This document shows, piece after piece, positions 12,081-23,700 of a stretch of 64,000 nt of DNA. The stretch lies in assembly GCF_036373705.1 (NCBI RefSeq), contig NC_089867.1, forward strand, positions 25,105,823 to 25,169,822, read 5' to 3'. Positions within the stretch are counted from its first letter, which is position 1. Every line of letters begins with the position of its first letter. The stretch comes from Amia ocellicauda (Eukaryota; Chordata; Actinopteri; Amiiformes; Amiidae). The notes below the pieces were generated by a model. The model worked only from the letters and a program-made list of their open reading frames with translations. It searched no databases and was not told where the DNA came from. Position numbers and translations under genes: made by a program.

Positions 12081-15000
12081 TTACTCAGCCCCGCCCTGCT
12101 CGGCCTCGGGAGCGGACGCTTTTTCAGCTGGTGGCTCGGCTGCCTTGTTCTCTTTGCCATCTTGAGGTTTAGGGTTCTGTGGGCGTCTGCGGCGGTAGTT
12201 GAAGTTGCGGCGGTATCGGCGGGGGCGGGGCTCCTGGCCCTGGCTGCCATCACCCTGGTTCTCCTTGTCCTCCTCGCAGGCACCATCCCGCACTGGTCTG
12301 GGACGAGGGGGCCCCCTGCAAACACCAAGATACACCCACCGGTCAGTCATTTCATTTCCACATTTCTTCTCCTGCTTGCATTCGACGCCCTGTCTCAAAG
12401 CAAGCAGTCAGGGACGCACCGAGGGAGAAAGACGCAGCAGTAGCTACACTCTCCACTTAGACAGCGGACGTGTGCTGCGGTGATGCTCTCAATTCCTGCT
12501 CGGCTTCACTCACAAAAAAAAGTGTCTGCATTCCTCAGTCTATTGCCTAACAGTTTCACTCTTAAGTCTTTAAACACAGGAAATTGCTCACATGTCAAAA
12601 GTGATGGTAACTCTGGAATAAGTAGCAGGTACATGTGACTTCTTGAGGGATTCTTGATTTTTCCCTTCAGTCATTCGACACACCCCCACATGCCACCAGC
12701 AATCTGACAGCCCTACCGACACTCACTGACAGGAAGTCAGCTGCAGACAACGCCTTCTCCTGACACAGTGGCAGACGTTACACAACACTTAGTTCTGACT
12801 ACAGGTGCTGTACTGCTGCTGCTGCTTCTCTAAGCTTTAAATTACACTCCAGTGAATATCATAACACTGATTTGAAGTAATGACATCTGCCTTCTTGCCT
12901 TGCGCTGCCCGTTGTGATGACTGCTCAGAAAGCATCACCCAGGTACCCATACACAACAGCAGCCGTGCCTGCCTGTGCCTTTACCCACTGAAGTACCTCT
13001 GCCCTGTGACCCTTTGCTTAGGACCTAAGTACAATACATCTTTTCAAATTTCCACCAGACATCGGACCCCCCAAAGCCCCGAGAGGAGCAGTTACGCAGC
13101 CAGGCAGAAAACCCCCCCACCACCAACACCAACATCCATTGTCTTATACGCAGTTGCCATTCAAAGTAGGTTTGCAACAATGAGAAGATTTTGCCCGTGA
13201 GGGACCAGTTCACGTTCACGGGAGGTGCCAGCGTTACTGCTGCCGCCAATTATGTTCATAAAACCAGTTTGGGAACCAGTGTATGGTATTACTACGCTCT
13301 GTATTGCTTTGCAGTCCATACAGAGGTTTCATTGAGCTTTTGTAATGAAACTTATTGTAACGGTCCTTTATTAAAGTCCGAATGTGTTCCTTCTTGGTCT
13401 GCGGTGTGTGTGCAATTGGGTTCTATGTTCAATTGGGTTCTCTATTCCTTCGTTACTCCTTCTAGGCCAAACTGGGAGAAGGAACAGAGGCTCTCGGAGG
13501 TCAGCCCACCGGAGTCGCACTTCACCGCATTTCTGCCGACGAGCCGCTTTGCGCCGCCCTCGACCAGCTCGTTGTTGCAGCCCCGTGTCAATGAACACAA
13601 CATGCAAACCTTTCTGTGAATCTCGGTCGGTACCCTCTGTAGTAGTTCTGTCTCATTGGCTTGGCACCCTGGTCTGGACCACCTTGGATTTCTTCCCCTT
13701 CAACACCCTGCAAACAACGGAGCACACAGGTTAGAGGAGGACGCTCAAACACTTCAGTCATCACAGGTAATGCCTCTTTTAGCTACTGCTTTTTAATTTC
13801 AATCACCCCTCAAACTGTAGGTAATGGTTTCTGCTTCTCAAAGAGGCAATACTTTGATTCTCCAAGTCCCACATCCACTCCCCTTTCAGCATCAGTGGCT
13901 CATGAGCTGCTCTAGCAATAATGGCTGCTACGCTGCGACGGACAGGACCCCTGCGCCCCACGGCTCACCTCAGTCATCTCTCCTCGTGGGGGGGTGTTGG
14001 TGTAGGGGGGGCGGCGGCCATAGCGCCGTCTGACGAAGTAGGGAGGGTAGCGGCGGCGGGGGAAGGAGGGCCGGCGCTGCTGGGTTGGCGCCTCGCCCTC
14101 GGGCGCGCTGTCAGCGCCTTCTCTCTTCTCGCTGCCCTCGCCCTCCCCGTCGCTTTGGTAGTTGGGTGGGTAGTTGCGGGGGGGGCCGCGGCGGCGGGGG
14201 TAGCGCCTGTAGCGATTCCTGTCTGCGGCGTATTTGCTCCCCTGCACTGGGACCCCCCCGGGGCCGGTGACGTTGGCTGCTTCTGCACCCTGCCAGGACA
14301 AGAGAACAAACGTTCTTAACCTATTCTAACAATAGCCTTTTAAATGTTCATGTACAGTTAAGAGTTGTCTTTACAGTGCAGATTACATTAAGAAATAATT
14401 CTGCTTAAAAGGCTCCAGTTTGTCTTACACATTACCTCACTGCCGGCCAGTAAGAGTACACATTTAAAAATCAATTCACTGGTCCTCACATAATGCTCCA
14501 CAAAACACCATGTGCATGGGATTAAAACAACCATTATCCATCCCTCCATGAAGCCACATAATATGGTACAGATTGCCTTTCATGAACTTTCTTGTATTTC
14601 ATGTCAAGGCTGTCCTGGAACCGCTGCACCAGCCCTAGAAGTGGCTCGTTTTTTCATCCTTGGATGATTTCATTCACCTGCACATGATGCACAGGTAATA
14701 GTTTCCGTGAACGGCTAAATCGCAGATTATATCTCGATTCTAAACCACATGCTTCCCACTACTTTCTCAGAGGAGCAATGCTGGTTACTGCTAACAGGAG
14801 TGCGACTCTGCACCATTCATGGTAGGAACCCTTGTAAATAAATGACCACTGGGTCACAAAATCCCACCTCCAGTACAGACCCTTCACCGAGACGCAGTAA
14901 TGAACACAGACCTTGATTCCTGGATCAAGTGACTGGGTTATAATTATACACTTGAAACAAAAAGTTCCAAATGGAACACTTGTGGAATCTGGTGCAACGG

Positions 15001-18000
15001 AAGCGTTTATAAACAGCAGCTGTGGCTCATTTGGAAAGCCCTGACGCGGCCGGCCGGCCCAAGACCGGCTCACTCTCTCTGCAGAAGCTTGGCCGCCAAC
15101 TTTAAATGCATTCCAATTCCTCATTTCGACACCGACTGTCCGATCTTCCTGTCCTCACACCAAGACACCCGAGAGTCAGCAGACACTGTTGTGCCACTTG
15201 TCCCTCCGCTGGGGAAGGTGCCGCTTAAGCTACACTGGGTTATAAACACAAAGTGGGCCTGATCACAGGGCTGCCAGAGCACGTGGCTTATCTAGTTTGA
15301 TCGAATGAGCCGCTGCTCCAAAACACCAGATTGGTTTAGAATGGGAACAGGAAGGAAAGCACTTGAAGTCGGTCCATTTCTCCAGAGCCACTGTGATAAC
15401 TGCCAGAGTCCTTTTCAAAGACTTCAGAGGCACCTACTACGTGGTCTCCCACCATCAGCGCACAGCCACGCGTCACGCTTTGCAGTGACACCAGTAATGA
15501 GTATTGAAAACGCACACCCTGCCCTGCAGCCGCCATCTGCATACAGACTGTCAAACGCCAAACAATTAAACAAGTTAGCTTCCTCTCCCGCTGGTGAGAG
15601 ACCAGGGCTATGATCGGCACACCATCTTTTTTTTCCATATACCAAACCTCTATCAACATTCACGTGGCTGGTGTTTTCAAATTCAAAACTATGCCACTTT
15701 AGTGCCCTCTTTGGGTCTCTTGCAAACACCAAAACACCCTGGAGAGCCGATCCAGAGACGGACACTTCACTAGTATGTGTGTTAAGTAGCACTCCTTCAC
15801 TCACCTTCTCCCCTTCGACCACATCAAACTCCACTGTCTCTCCGTCTCCAACACTACGCAGGTATTTCCTTGGGTTGTTTTTCTTTATGGCGGTCTGAGG
15901 AGAGAGATAGAGAGACACACATGAGTCTTGCCACTGTTCAAAGGAAGTTCCAAGCAGCAAAACAGTCTGACAGAACCAAACCTATACTGATAACATCTGA
16001 AATAATAAATAAGAGTGATTCACTTTTATTGAGGACAATCTGTGCCCACGCCTGTGTGCAGTGTGACAGGTGTAAGGTGGCCCCGGCTGCAAACATCTAA
16101 CATCCACCCATGGGGTTGTACAGGTTATATGAAGCACCCTCTCTGTAAGGTGGCTGTGATTTTTCAGGGATCAGAACTGGATACTGATTTAACATGACAG
16201 TATGGATAAGAGCAGTGCTGTGCCATTTCACAGCACCCAACACAGAAGATCAGATCACAAGCAGCTCGTTCAACTCTTGTACTACAGGCTTGCTATTCAC
16301 GCATACTGTAATCTGTCACTTTATTGCTGGGTCGGGTTTCAAGGTGCAGCTTGTTGGATTGTGATGAATTCCACTCTGGATGTTACACCACTGTCCTGTG
16401 TAACTTAAGCACTATGTAACACTGTTGAGGGGTTTGTAACTTTATAACATCTAGTTTTCAACCTCTGCCACTTGGATAAACAAGGAGCAGAATGATATTT
16501 CTTCAGAGACACAAAGCTCATGAAACTTCACAAATGAAAGCAGAAGTGAGAGAAGTGGAGTGAATTAATTGTACTCACCTGGTGTACAAATACATCTTCT
16601 TTTGTGTCATTCCTTTAGAAGAGCGGGAAAGAAAAAAAAAAAAAAAACTACAGTGACTAACTTTTCAGTCAAGAGACACTCCTGAGTCCATTCAACCACC
16701 AATTACAAATCACAAACGGTCATTAGGAGTTAAGGCTGTACTCTGGGCTGTTTGTTTTGGCAAGGAGTTAAGTTTACTACTGTCGAGCAAATCCAAATTA
16801 ACTGGCTTAAGAGTTAGATAAACCCCAGGCTGTAAACCAGCGCAGGGCATGGTCTGATAAACATACAGCTATGTAAGCAAAGGGAGGCGCTAATAGGCTT
16901 TAGTATGTTATCGGACCCACAGGTCACGGCATATCCATGGCCTGAGCGAGACGAGGCCTTCCCTTACCTGTTGATGAAACCGTAGCCATTCCTTACGTTA
17001 AACCACTTCACTGTTCCCAAGACCTTTGTTGCTGCAAAACAAAAGCAAAAACAAAAGATCGATTAACTACTGTCTTCCTGGTGTGAAAAAGCAGGTCAAT
17101 GAATGGGTGATGTGGATTTATTTCTCCCTATCTCTAGAGTTTGGGATCTGCAACACTGACAGATTATTATATTCCTAATCAGACGCCCTTATCCAGTTAC
17201 AATATCACATTTGTACATACAATTACCCATTTATACAGCTGGGTTTGTACTGGAGCAATCTAGGTACAGTACCTTGCACATAGCAGGGCCCCCCAGCTGG
17301 AACTGAACAGAGCCCTGACCGCTACCCACAATGCTGCCCATCCTAGCACACCATGTCCCTGCACTACTTTTGCTGAACCTTATACTGAGTTTTTACTCCA
17401 CTGTGCAGATGTCTGAATGGTTGTGTACTATAAATTGGTGTATTTGTAGTTATTACACTGCTCATCAGGGTGTAACTTTGCGCACTTACTTTTTACAGTC
17501 ACTAGCTCAGTGTGATTCTCCTTGGACCAGTGGATTGAGCTGGTGAGGGGGAGTCGTGAAACTCAATCCCAACTGGACCCTAGTCTAGATCAGCTTACGT
17601 ACAAACTTCAGTCATTATAGAAACTAAACATCCAACTAGGCCTCAAGTTGTTTGATGGGCTTAATTTATAGTGTAAAACACAATATAACTCAAAGTGCCA
17701 GTTAAGTGTAAAATAAATACAAAACTATACAAATGAAAGTATGCATTGCAATTTCACCATTAATGTAGGACTGGTTTTGCTACAATTTCAGTTCCAGTTC
17801 AAGTCCAGGACACTGACTTCTCCTCAGGACAATTTTAACTCCAATCCAGTGCCAAGGAGTTACTAACTGTCCACGCCAGATTGGGGCAGGGCCTGTAAAA
17901 GTATCTGCATCTATATTTAACCGGCCTGCGATGGGCTTTTTATAGACGGCGACGTAAAGCTGCGTGGTCCGCCACCTAAGCGCACTCCCAGAAACAGGCC

Positions 18001-19530
18001 GCCTCACGCAGGGCACTGTCGCTCCGCAGGTCCCCGGCGCGGCGGCGGCACAGCGCGGCTCCGATCCGCAGTCCAACCCGCAAGTCTTCCCCCAAACGAG
18101 CACGATTCACCGCAGCGCAACCAGGAAGTGCCCGGCCGCGCTACACGTGGTGGAGACCTGTCACAGCACACGCACGCAGGACCACGTTAATAACGGCAAT
18201 ACTGCCGCCGGTCCAGGCAGAGCCCCGGCACAGACCCGGCCAGAGCGCTGCATGCCGGCGCACACACGGCTGTCCTCGTAGGCAGCCCCGTCTCCTCTAC
18301 CATGTGGCTGGAGGGCAGCCAGTCCTGCGCCCGAGCCCAGCCATATTCCGCGCCAAATCGATGGGAATCCTGCGCACACAAGCGTCCCCAAACCGCCAGA
18401 AAACAGCCCGATATTCCCCCGCAAGCGGCGATCAGTGACCCCGGGCCGGTTTGTTTTAACCAACTACTCCAAAAACCCCACCGTCGAGACAAAAGAAATC
18501 CCTCTCCTATGCAAACACCGCGGCGGACATTTTGGATTTTTTTCTCTCGCCAAGTTTCTATACAGTCACTAGTGGAACTCGAGGGGGAGGCCGGGCCGGG
18601 TGTCGGGCCGCCGGACTCGGTTCACCGGCCGAAAGAGACTCAATCTCGGCGCTGGACCTCGCCCGCAGCGGCGACATGCATTAACATGTGAGGCGCCGGA
18701 GCTCGTACCGTAGCGCGTTACAGCGAACAAAGGGGGAGGGGGTCTCTGCATCGGCCGCACAGTGGTCGCTAATCAGCGGGGAAGCGCCGAGTGGAGGGCA
18801 GGGGGCACGCCGGATACACAGCGTCCACTCCCCCCGCCCGCGATGCCACTTGACCCCGTGAGACCTGGGACCCAGCACCGCGATGACGCCCCGGGACGGT
18901 CACGATCAAGGCCAAGCGCTGGGGTGACCCGTCTGGCAGTTACTGACACGAACCACGCCGCGGCCCGGGTCGCCATGTGTCCCCAGGCCCATCCGAGTCC
19001 ACGCAGCTACCGCGACTCCCCTCTTCTCCTTCTACAACCGGGGAGGACCGAGAGTGAAGCCCCGCCACGACACCCGTCTTAGACCCGGCAGAGTCCACAC
19101 TGCCGCCCCCTCGTCCCCCTCCCCCAGCCCGAACCCACCCACCCACCCGGTCCTGTGCTCGCCGGCCTGGCTCGGGAGGACGCGGCGGCCCGGCCGTTAA
19201 CCGCCCGCCGCCCGGGACCGCTCGTTCTCCCAACCGCTTTCTCTCGAGCGCACACAAAGGAACCGACACCGGGCAGAGCGCACGGCGGAGCCCGGCTCCC
19301 ACGGAGCCACACGCCGGCCCGGGACACTCTCCCCCGGCCGCCAGACCCAGCACGAACGGGTCGATACCCGACTGAAATGAGCCCCGATCCGGCCACTTAC
19401 CGATGACCTTCTTATCCCCCGCGGTAGCTGTGGCTGCCGGGCTGGACGGGCTCTCCGCTTCGGCAGGCTCTGGCTGCTGCTGTGGTGGTGCTGGCGGCTG
19501 CTGCTGCTGTGTCTCGGCCTCGCTGCTCAT
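12081..19530 (-). CDS. ybx1: Y-box binding protein 1 (seven coding exons)
   Basis: Cold-shock-domain nucleic-acid-binding protein that packages mRNA, controls translation and stability, and can act at Y-box promoters. Coding exons in gene order: 19401-19530, 16968-17031, 16579-16612, 15805-15894, 13969-14289, 13610-13707, 12081-12315. All borders are AG/GT and phases agree; the sum is 972 bases, 323 residues plus TAA, against 324 in human. The N-terminus (1-43) is rich in Ala, Pro and Gln. The cold-shock domain spans about 44-115, with RNP1 NGYGFI (58-63) and RNP2 VFVHQ (72-76). The tail alternates basic and acidic patches and ends [10 protein letters not shown]. The 34-base third exon is typical of the family. 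Exon 6 ends FTE before RGPPR where mammals have FRRG, so two basic residues differ. The start ATG is the only one in frame in exon 1. Confidence 0.97.
17163..17342 (-). mobile_element. tRNA-derived SINE, near full length
   Basis: In reverse orientation the unit runs from a tRNA-like head (near 17342) through the body block gtactgtacctagattgctc and ctgtataaatgggtaattgt to a tail block ggataagggcgtctg. The same order of blocks is seen at 34050, 49640-49850, 57812 and 58855. It lies in intron 1 of ybx1, near exon 2. Confidence 0.75.
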
Positions 19531-19740
19531 GGTGGTTTCTGGTTGGTAACTAGACTTGTGCCGGCGGTGGCTCTCTGGTGTGTTTTCCCGGTGCTTGATG
19601 GTAACCTGGGCCGGCGGTGGTGGGGCTGCTGCCTTCGGCTCTCAGCTTTCCTTTCTCCGCTCCCGTTGCCGATCGAACTGGACGGAATGCGAGCCGATAC
19701 CGGGCGATATGCCGAGAGATTCACCCTCCCATCCAGCGAC
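17940..19740. other. CpG island over ybx1 exon 1 and 5' intron 1
   Basis: CpG dinucleotides and GC content rise sharply from about 17940 to 19740, covering the 5' half of intron 1, the first coding exon and the leader. This suits a broadly expressed housekeeping gene. The open frames on both strands here result from GC-rich composition and are not called as genes. Confidence 0.75.
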
Positions 19741-20110
19741 CCGATTGGTCATCACACCTGTCCCTCAGCAAGCGTCACCGCCCATCGCTAACCCTATTGG
19801 TGCTCATCGCCGTCAATCATGCATCAACTGCCCGCTCTCGCATTCGATTGGGTCGCTGAATGAGCAGCGAAACTAAACTCCGCCCCCAGCCCTTCGGAAG
19901 ATTGATTGGTTTAGGTGCACGGGAGAAGGCGCGCACCTCAAAGGGTGGCCCTCTGTGATTGGCTGACTGATCTGCCAATTACAGTAAGGGGAGCGCTGAG
20001 AGGCCCAGGGAGCAGTCAGTCAAACGCTGTGCTGAAAAGTAAGCTAAATATTGTCGACGCTGATTGGGCAGAAAACGTAAGGAACCCGCCCACGACGACA
20101 GCGATTGGCC
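19741..20110 (-). promoter_or_regulatory. ybx1: ybx1 proximal promoter with eight CCAAT/Y-box motifs
   Basis: ATTGG (CCAAT in gene direction) occurs at 19744, 19796, 19847, 19905, 19958, 20063 and 20104, and one CCAAT in the opposite sense at 19975. Several match the extended Y-box CTGATTGG or GATTGG(T/C). The block starts about 210 bases upstream of the ATG. NF-Y is the usual activator at such sites; Y-box proteins were named for binding the same motif. No TATA box was noticed in the block. Spacing is discussed in the findings. Confidence 0.7.
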
Positions 20111-23100
20111 CAACCTCTTTACATAAACGGTGGTACAGTAAACGTTAGCAGCACCGTATGATGGACGTGCTCTGAATTTGTATTGTCTCTTTATTTCAGT
20201 CCGTCTCAAAGTGTAACACTGTCGGCGAGTCGGTCACAATGATCCCCCCTCTGCTTCACTATGGATGTTGTCATGAATCCTGTGAAAGATAAACATATAG
20301 GTCAATAAGTTACACGTCAGTGTATTCGGGTTAGATCGACAGCAGCGCCTTTCACGGCTCCTGTTTGTTTACAGTCTGTTTTAATTAAAGGGGGTATAAT
20401 TGTAAACCGCCATCAATAGAGTACGTGCACTTTTACAATTGTACACATTTAAACGAGCGATTTCCCATTCGCTTCACATGAACAGCAATGCAGATGAAAG
20501 TGCAGTGTCTTCCAAAATGATTATTTTGATGGTATTTAATATATTATTTCGAGGTGGCATTTGTTGTTCTGCTAATCAATCCTTTTAATTTAAAGTAATT
20601 GCACATTTAAACAGTCCCAATCATTATAATGTGCACCTTCATTTTCCCACCACAGCTCAGTTTCACCTCTTTTAATTGGAAATAACGGCTGTATTTTACT
20701 GCATGGAAACGTCTTTTTCAAATCAATAACGGTATTGAACAGCCGTTATGATTTGAAATATAAGGTGCATTGGAGGGCCTATGTTTTTATATTCTATCAG
20801 AGTTATTATAATATTCTTGTCAGGTTTTGATTGACAGGGAGAGGCCAGTTCTCATCCAGATGGCTGTATAAACTCCACTGTTGAGTCCTTATCCGGAAGC
20901 GTCACACAATAAACCGATCCCCTGGCTAAACTCATTACCTTTAATTATGTGCCACGGGATTGTAACCTTTATCTGTGGCTCCAGCGCGCCCAGTCCGGGG
21001 TTTCGGGACAATATCCCACCCAGACCCATCCACCCCAGACACGATGCCCCCAGATGTGCCCAAGAGAGCTTCCTCTGAGCTGAGCCTGTGGGAACATCTG
21101 TCCGAGGCTGCAGGGCTTCCCAGGTGCTGCAGGAAGTCAGTACACAAAAAACACAATCATAATGTAATTTCGTGTCACCCCCCCAGATTGATGGTGACTG
21201 ACCTCAGTTAGTTAAGACAAGGGAATGTCAGCTATGGACTATTACTCCGTTGACTTCTATTTGTTTCATAGGATTTGTATTTCTGTAAGAAGACTTAGCA
21301 TAATGTTGCAGCTTGTTTGAGCACAGCAAAACAAACTGCAAATACAATATTTAACGTCTGTCAACATTGGCAATCTGTTCCCCCATATTAAAAACAGCAC
21401 AGCAGTCTACAGAATTGCACAAGGACAGACTGGCACAGGATGAATGATTTCTGATTTGTTTTCCCTCTATTTTCCATTTCAGTGACAACTGTGATCGTGA
21501 GCCTGTTTGGAAGCTGCAACAAAATGTGGGTGATTTTTTCACCCACAATCTACTGCGAACACCAAATTACACTCCCAACAAGCTTAACGAATACAACCCA
21601 CAAAATCGCCCAGCTCAGCTGTAATCCTAGATTGGCCTGTTTTGTTGTGTTCATCTTTTCGTTTCTTTCCGCCATAGATGAAATGTGTAGATAAGGAATA
21701 AGTAGCATCACCCTTCAATTTTCAAATTTCTTTTGGGACAAAACCCCCCAAAATCACAAACATTGTCATGACGGCTGTGAAACACTTGGTGCAAAGTGCC
21801 GGGTTAATGCATGACAGGAAGACACACAATACAGTGCAGAGGGTGTGTCCTGCCGTCACACAGACAGACTGCCTGCAGGTATTTGGATGGAAGAACGAAA
21901 GAGAAAGGACAAACAAAAGTAACAAAGAATGAGAGAAAACGAGAAAATCGAAGAAAAGGAAATAGACTAATCTAACTGGTTATGAGATACAAGAAATTAA
22001 AACTTCAAAAATAAAATAATACGGCCACACGAGATTGTGAGTGAGGGGGTCTCTCTCACGGTGAATCTGTTCAAGACCACCATCATCACAGCGCTGCAGT
22101 GCGTTTTGCCGAGACGTACATAAGCGGACTACCCTGAATCTGTTTGGCACCTCTTGCTTGTCCAGGGGTCAGCAGCTGATGGGTTCTCTGTCCTTGACAC
22201 GCAGATTGTGTTAAAGATCCTACCAATGGGCCCCTACAGCCCGGCTCGGTAACGTGCTCCCTACACCCCCCACTCTTAGTGTTCAGACGTAGCCCCGACC
22301 TTCAATCTCTGCGTCATTGTTGTATCAATCTGTCACTGTTTGCCTATAGCAGGACTATTTTTTTAAATGTTAATGAAATACCAGTCAAGAGCAGACAAAC
22401 AAAATGTGCACCTGCTAGCTACTGATTCATTGACTGGCAATGACAAGAGCAACACATTCACTGGGGAGAGAGATAAGGGAACGGATACCTGTTGTCCTTG
22501 GCTGTTTGGCGAAAACAAACGCGCTCTTCTCACGCGACCAGCTGGATTGTAGGTCCTTCACGGGACGTTAGTGGGGAAGAGTGATCTGCCGCACTGATCG
22601 CTCATTTCTACCACAGGTTGTGGCCGCTCTAAATCTAAAGTGGAGAGCTCCTCTTACAGGTATGGAGCGGTCACTAACAGGCTCGTCTGCCCCAATGCAC
22701 CCTGGGATGTGTTATCAGATTAAATGTGGGGCTTTGCTTTTAGATACACCCTTATCTGAACCAGTACTTTGCTTCAGTCAGCCTGTTTGAAATTGTATTC
22801 AGCCCCTCGAGTTCAGTTACCATTTAAAACGTCACATCAACGACAAAGGTTAGGGATCAATTCAATTTGAAATCAATGGCAGCTCGGTCGAAAAGGAGAC
22901 AGTGGTGTCTTTGGGGACGTGGCTGTTAAAACAGGCCCAATCAGTCAAATCAGTCTGAGAGCAGTGCTGGCCGGCGTGAATGAGTCTGCCAGCTCCTGTG
23001 CAGACAGCAAGGCGGGCCGAGGTCTGTGTGAAGTACCAGTGAAGTGCAGAACAATTGCAGTGAAGTGCAGGAGTGTCCCTCGTTCACTTCACAGCAGTCT

Positions 23101-23539
23101 AGTGTGGTTTTGCTTTCTTGTCAGCCATTCAAGCTCCCATTCACAGAGCTGAGGAACCCATAAACTCCCGGGTATCGAGGAGGTAAGAAGCACAGCGTTT
23201 CACAGCCGCTCGGATTAGTGTGAAAGTCCGTTTCCTGCCGACCCCACCCCAACCCCTGCAGGCTGCACTCAGCAAAGCAGATCTTAATCTCAACGGGATG
23301 GGAATCTGTGCTGCACTGCGGTTTTAATTATTTCTGAATTAACCGCAATGTCGTCAGCGGAATTATGGCTCGTGCAGCAGGACCTGCCTTTGTGGAGCCG
23401 CATCGTATGCGAGAGAGGGAGGAAGCCCAGAGAGCGAGGACGCACGGACTCTGCTAAATCCAATTAAGACATTCTGAAAGAATTACAAGGTGGATCTTAA
23501 AACAAGATGCAACCGAAACCATGACTTAAACGTGTCCAA

Positions 23540-23700
23540 TTATACTTAAAAAAAATATATTTATTTATTTCTTATCCAGGGCGACTTACAAAATATAAGA
23601 GCATTACAAAAGTGCAATAATACAATACAGATCAAAACAATACAATTACAAGTTCAAAATTACACAAGTGTATACAAGATAAAAGCCTGCATCTTATGAT
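23540..23700 (-). mobile_element. SINE-like fragment, tail family B
   Basis: The block cttatccagggcgacttaca is followed by a run of tataagagcattac, gtgcaataatacaatacag, then acacaagtgtatacaagata. The same series recurs at 48065-48215. The first block is shared with the tRNA-derived SINEs, but the body differs, so this appears to be a second SINE family sharing one 3' tail. Confidence 0.6.

Noticed and set aside
12024..12443. Plus-strand 139-codon frame with hydrophobic stretches
   Set aside because: Complement of ybx1 exon 7; the minus strand encodes the conserved YBX1 C-terminus there.
18940..19400. Long frames in the CpG island, including read-through of ybx1 exon 1 into intron 1
   Set aside because: A clear donor at 19400/19401 ends the exon, and the downstream residues have no family resemblance.
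23320..23350. Imperfect palindrome gcggtttt...attaaccgc
   Set aside because: Short and imperfect, expected by chance in a window of this size.
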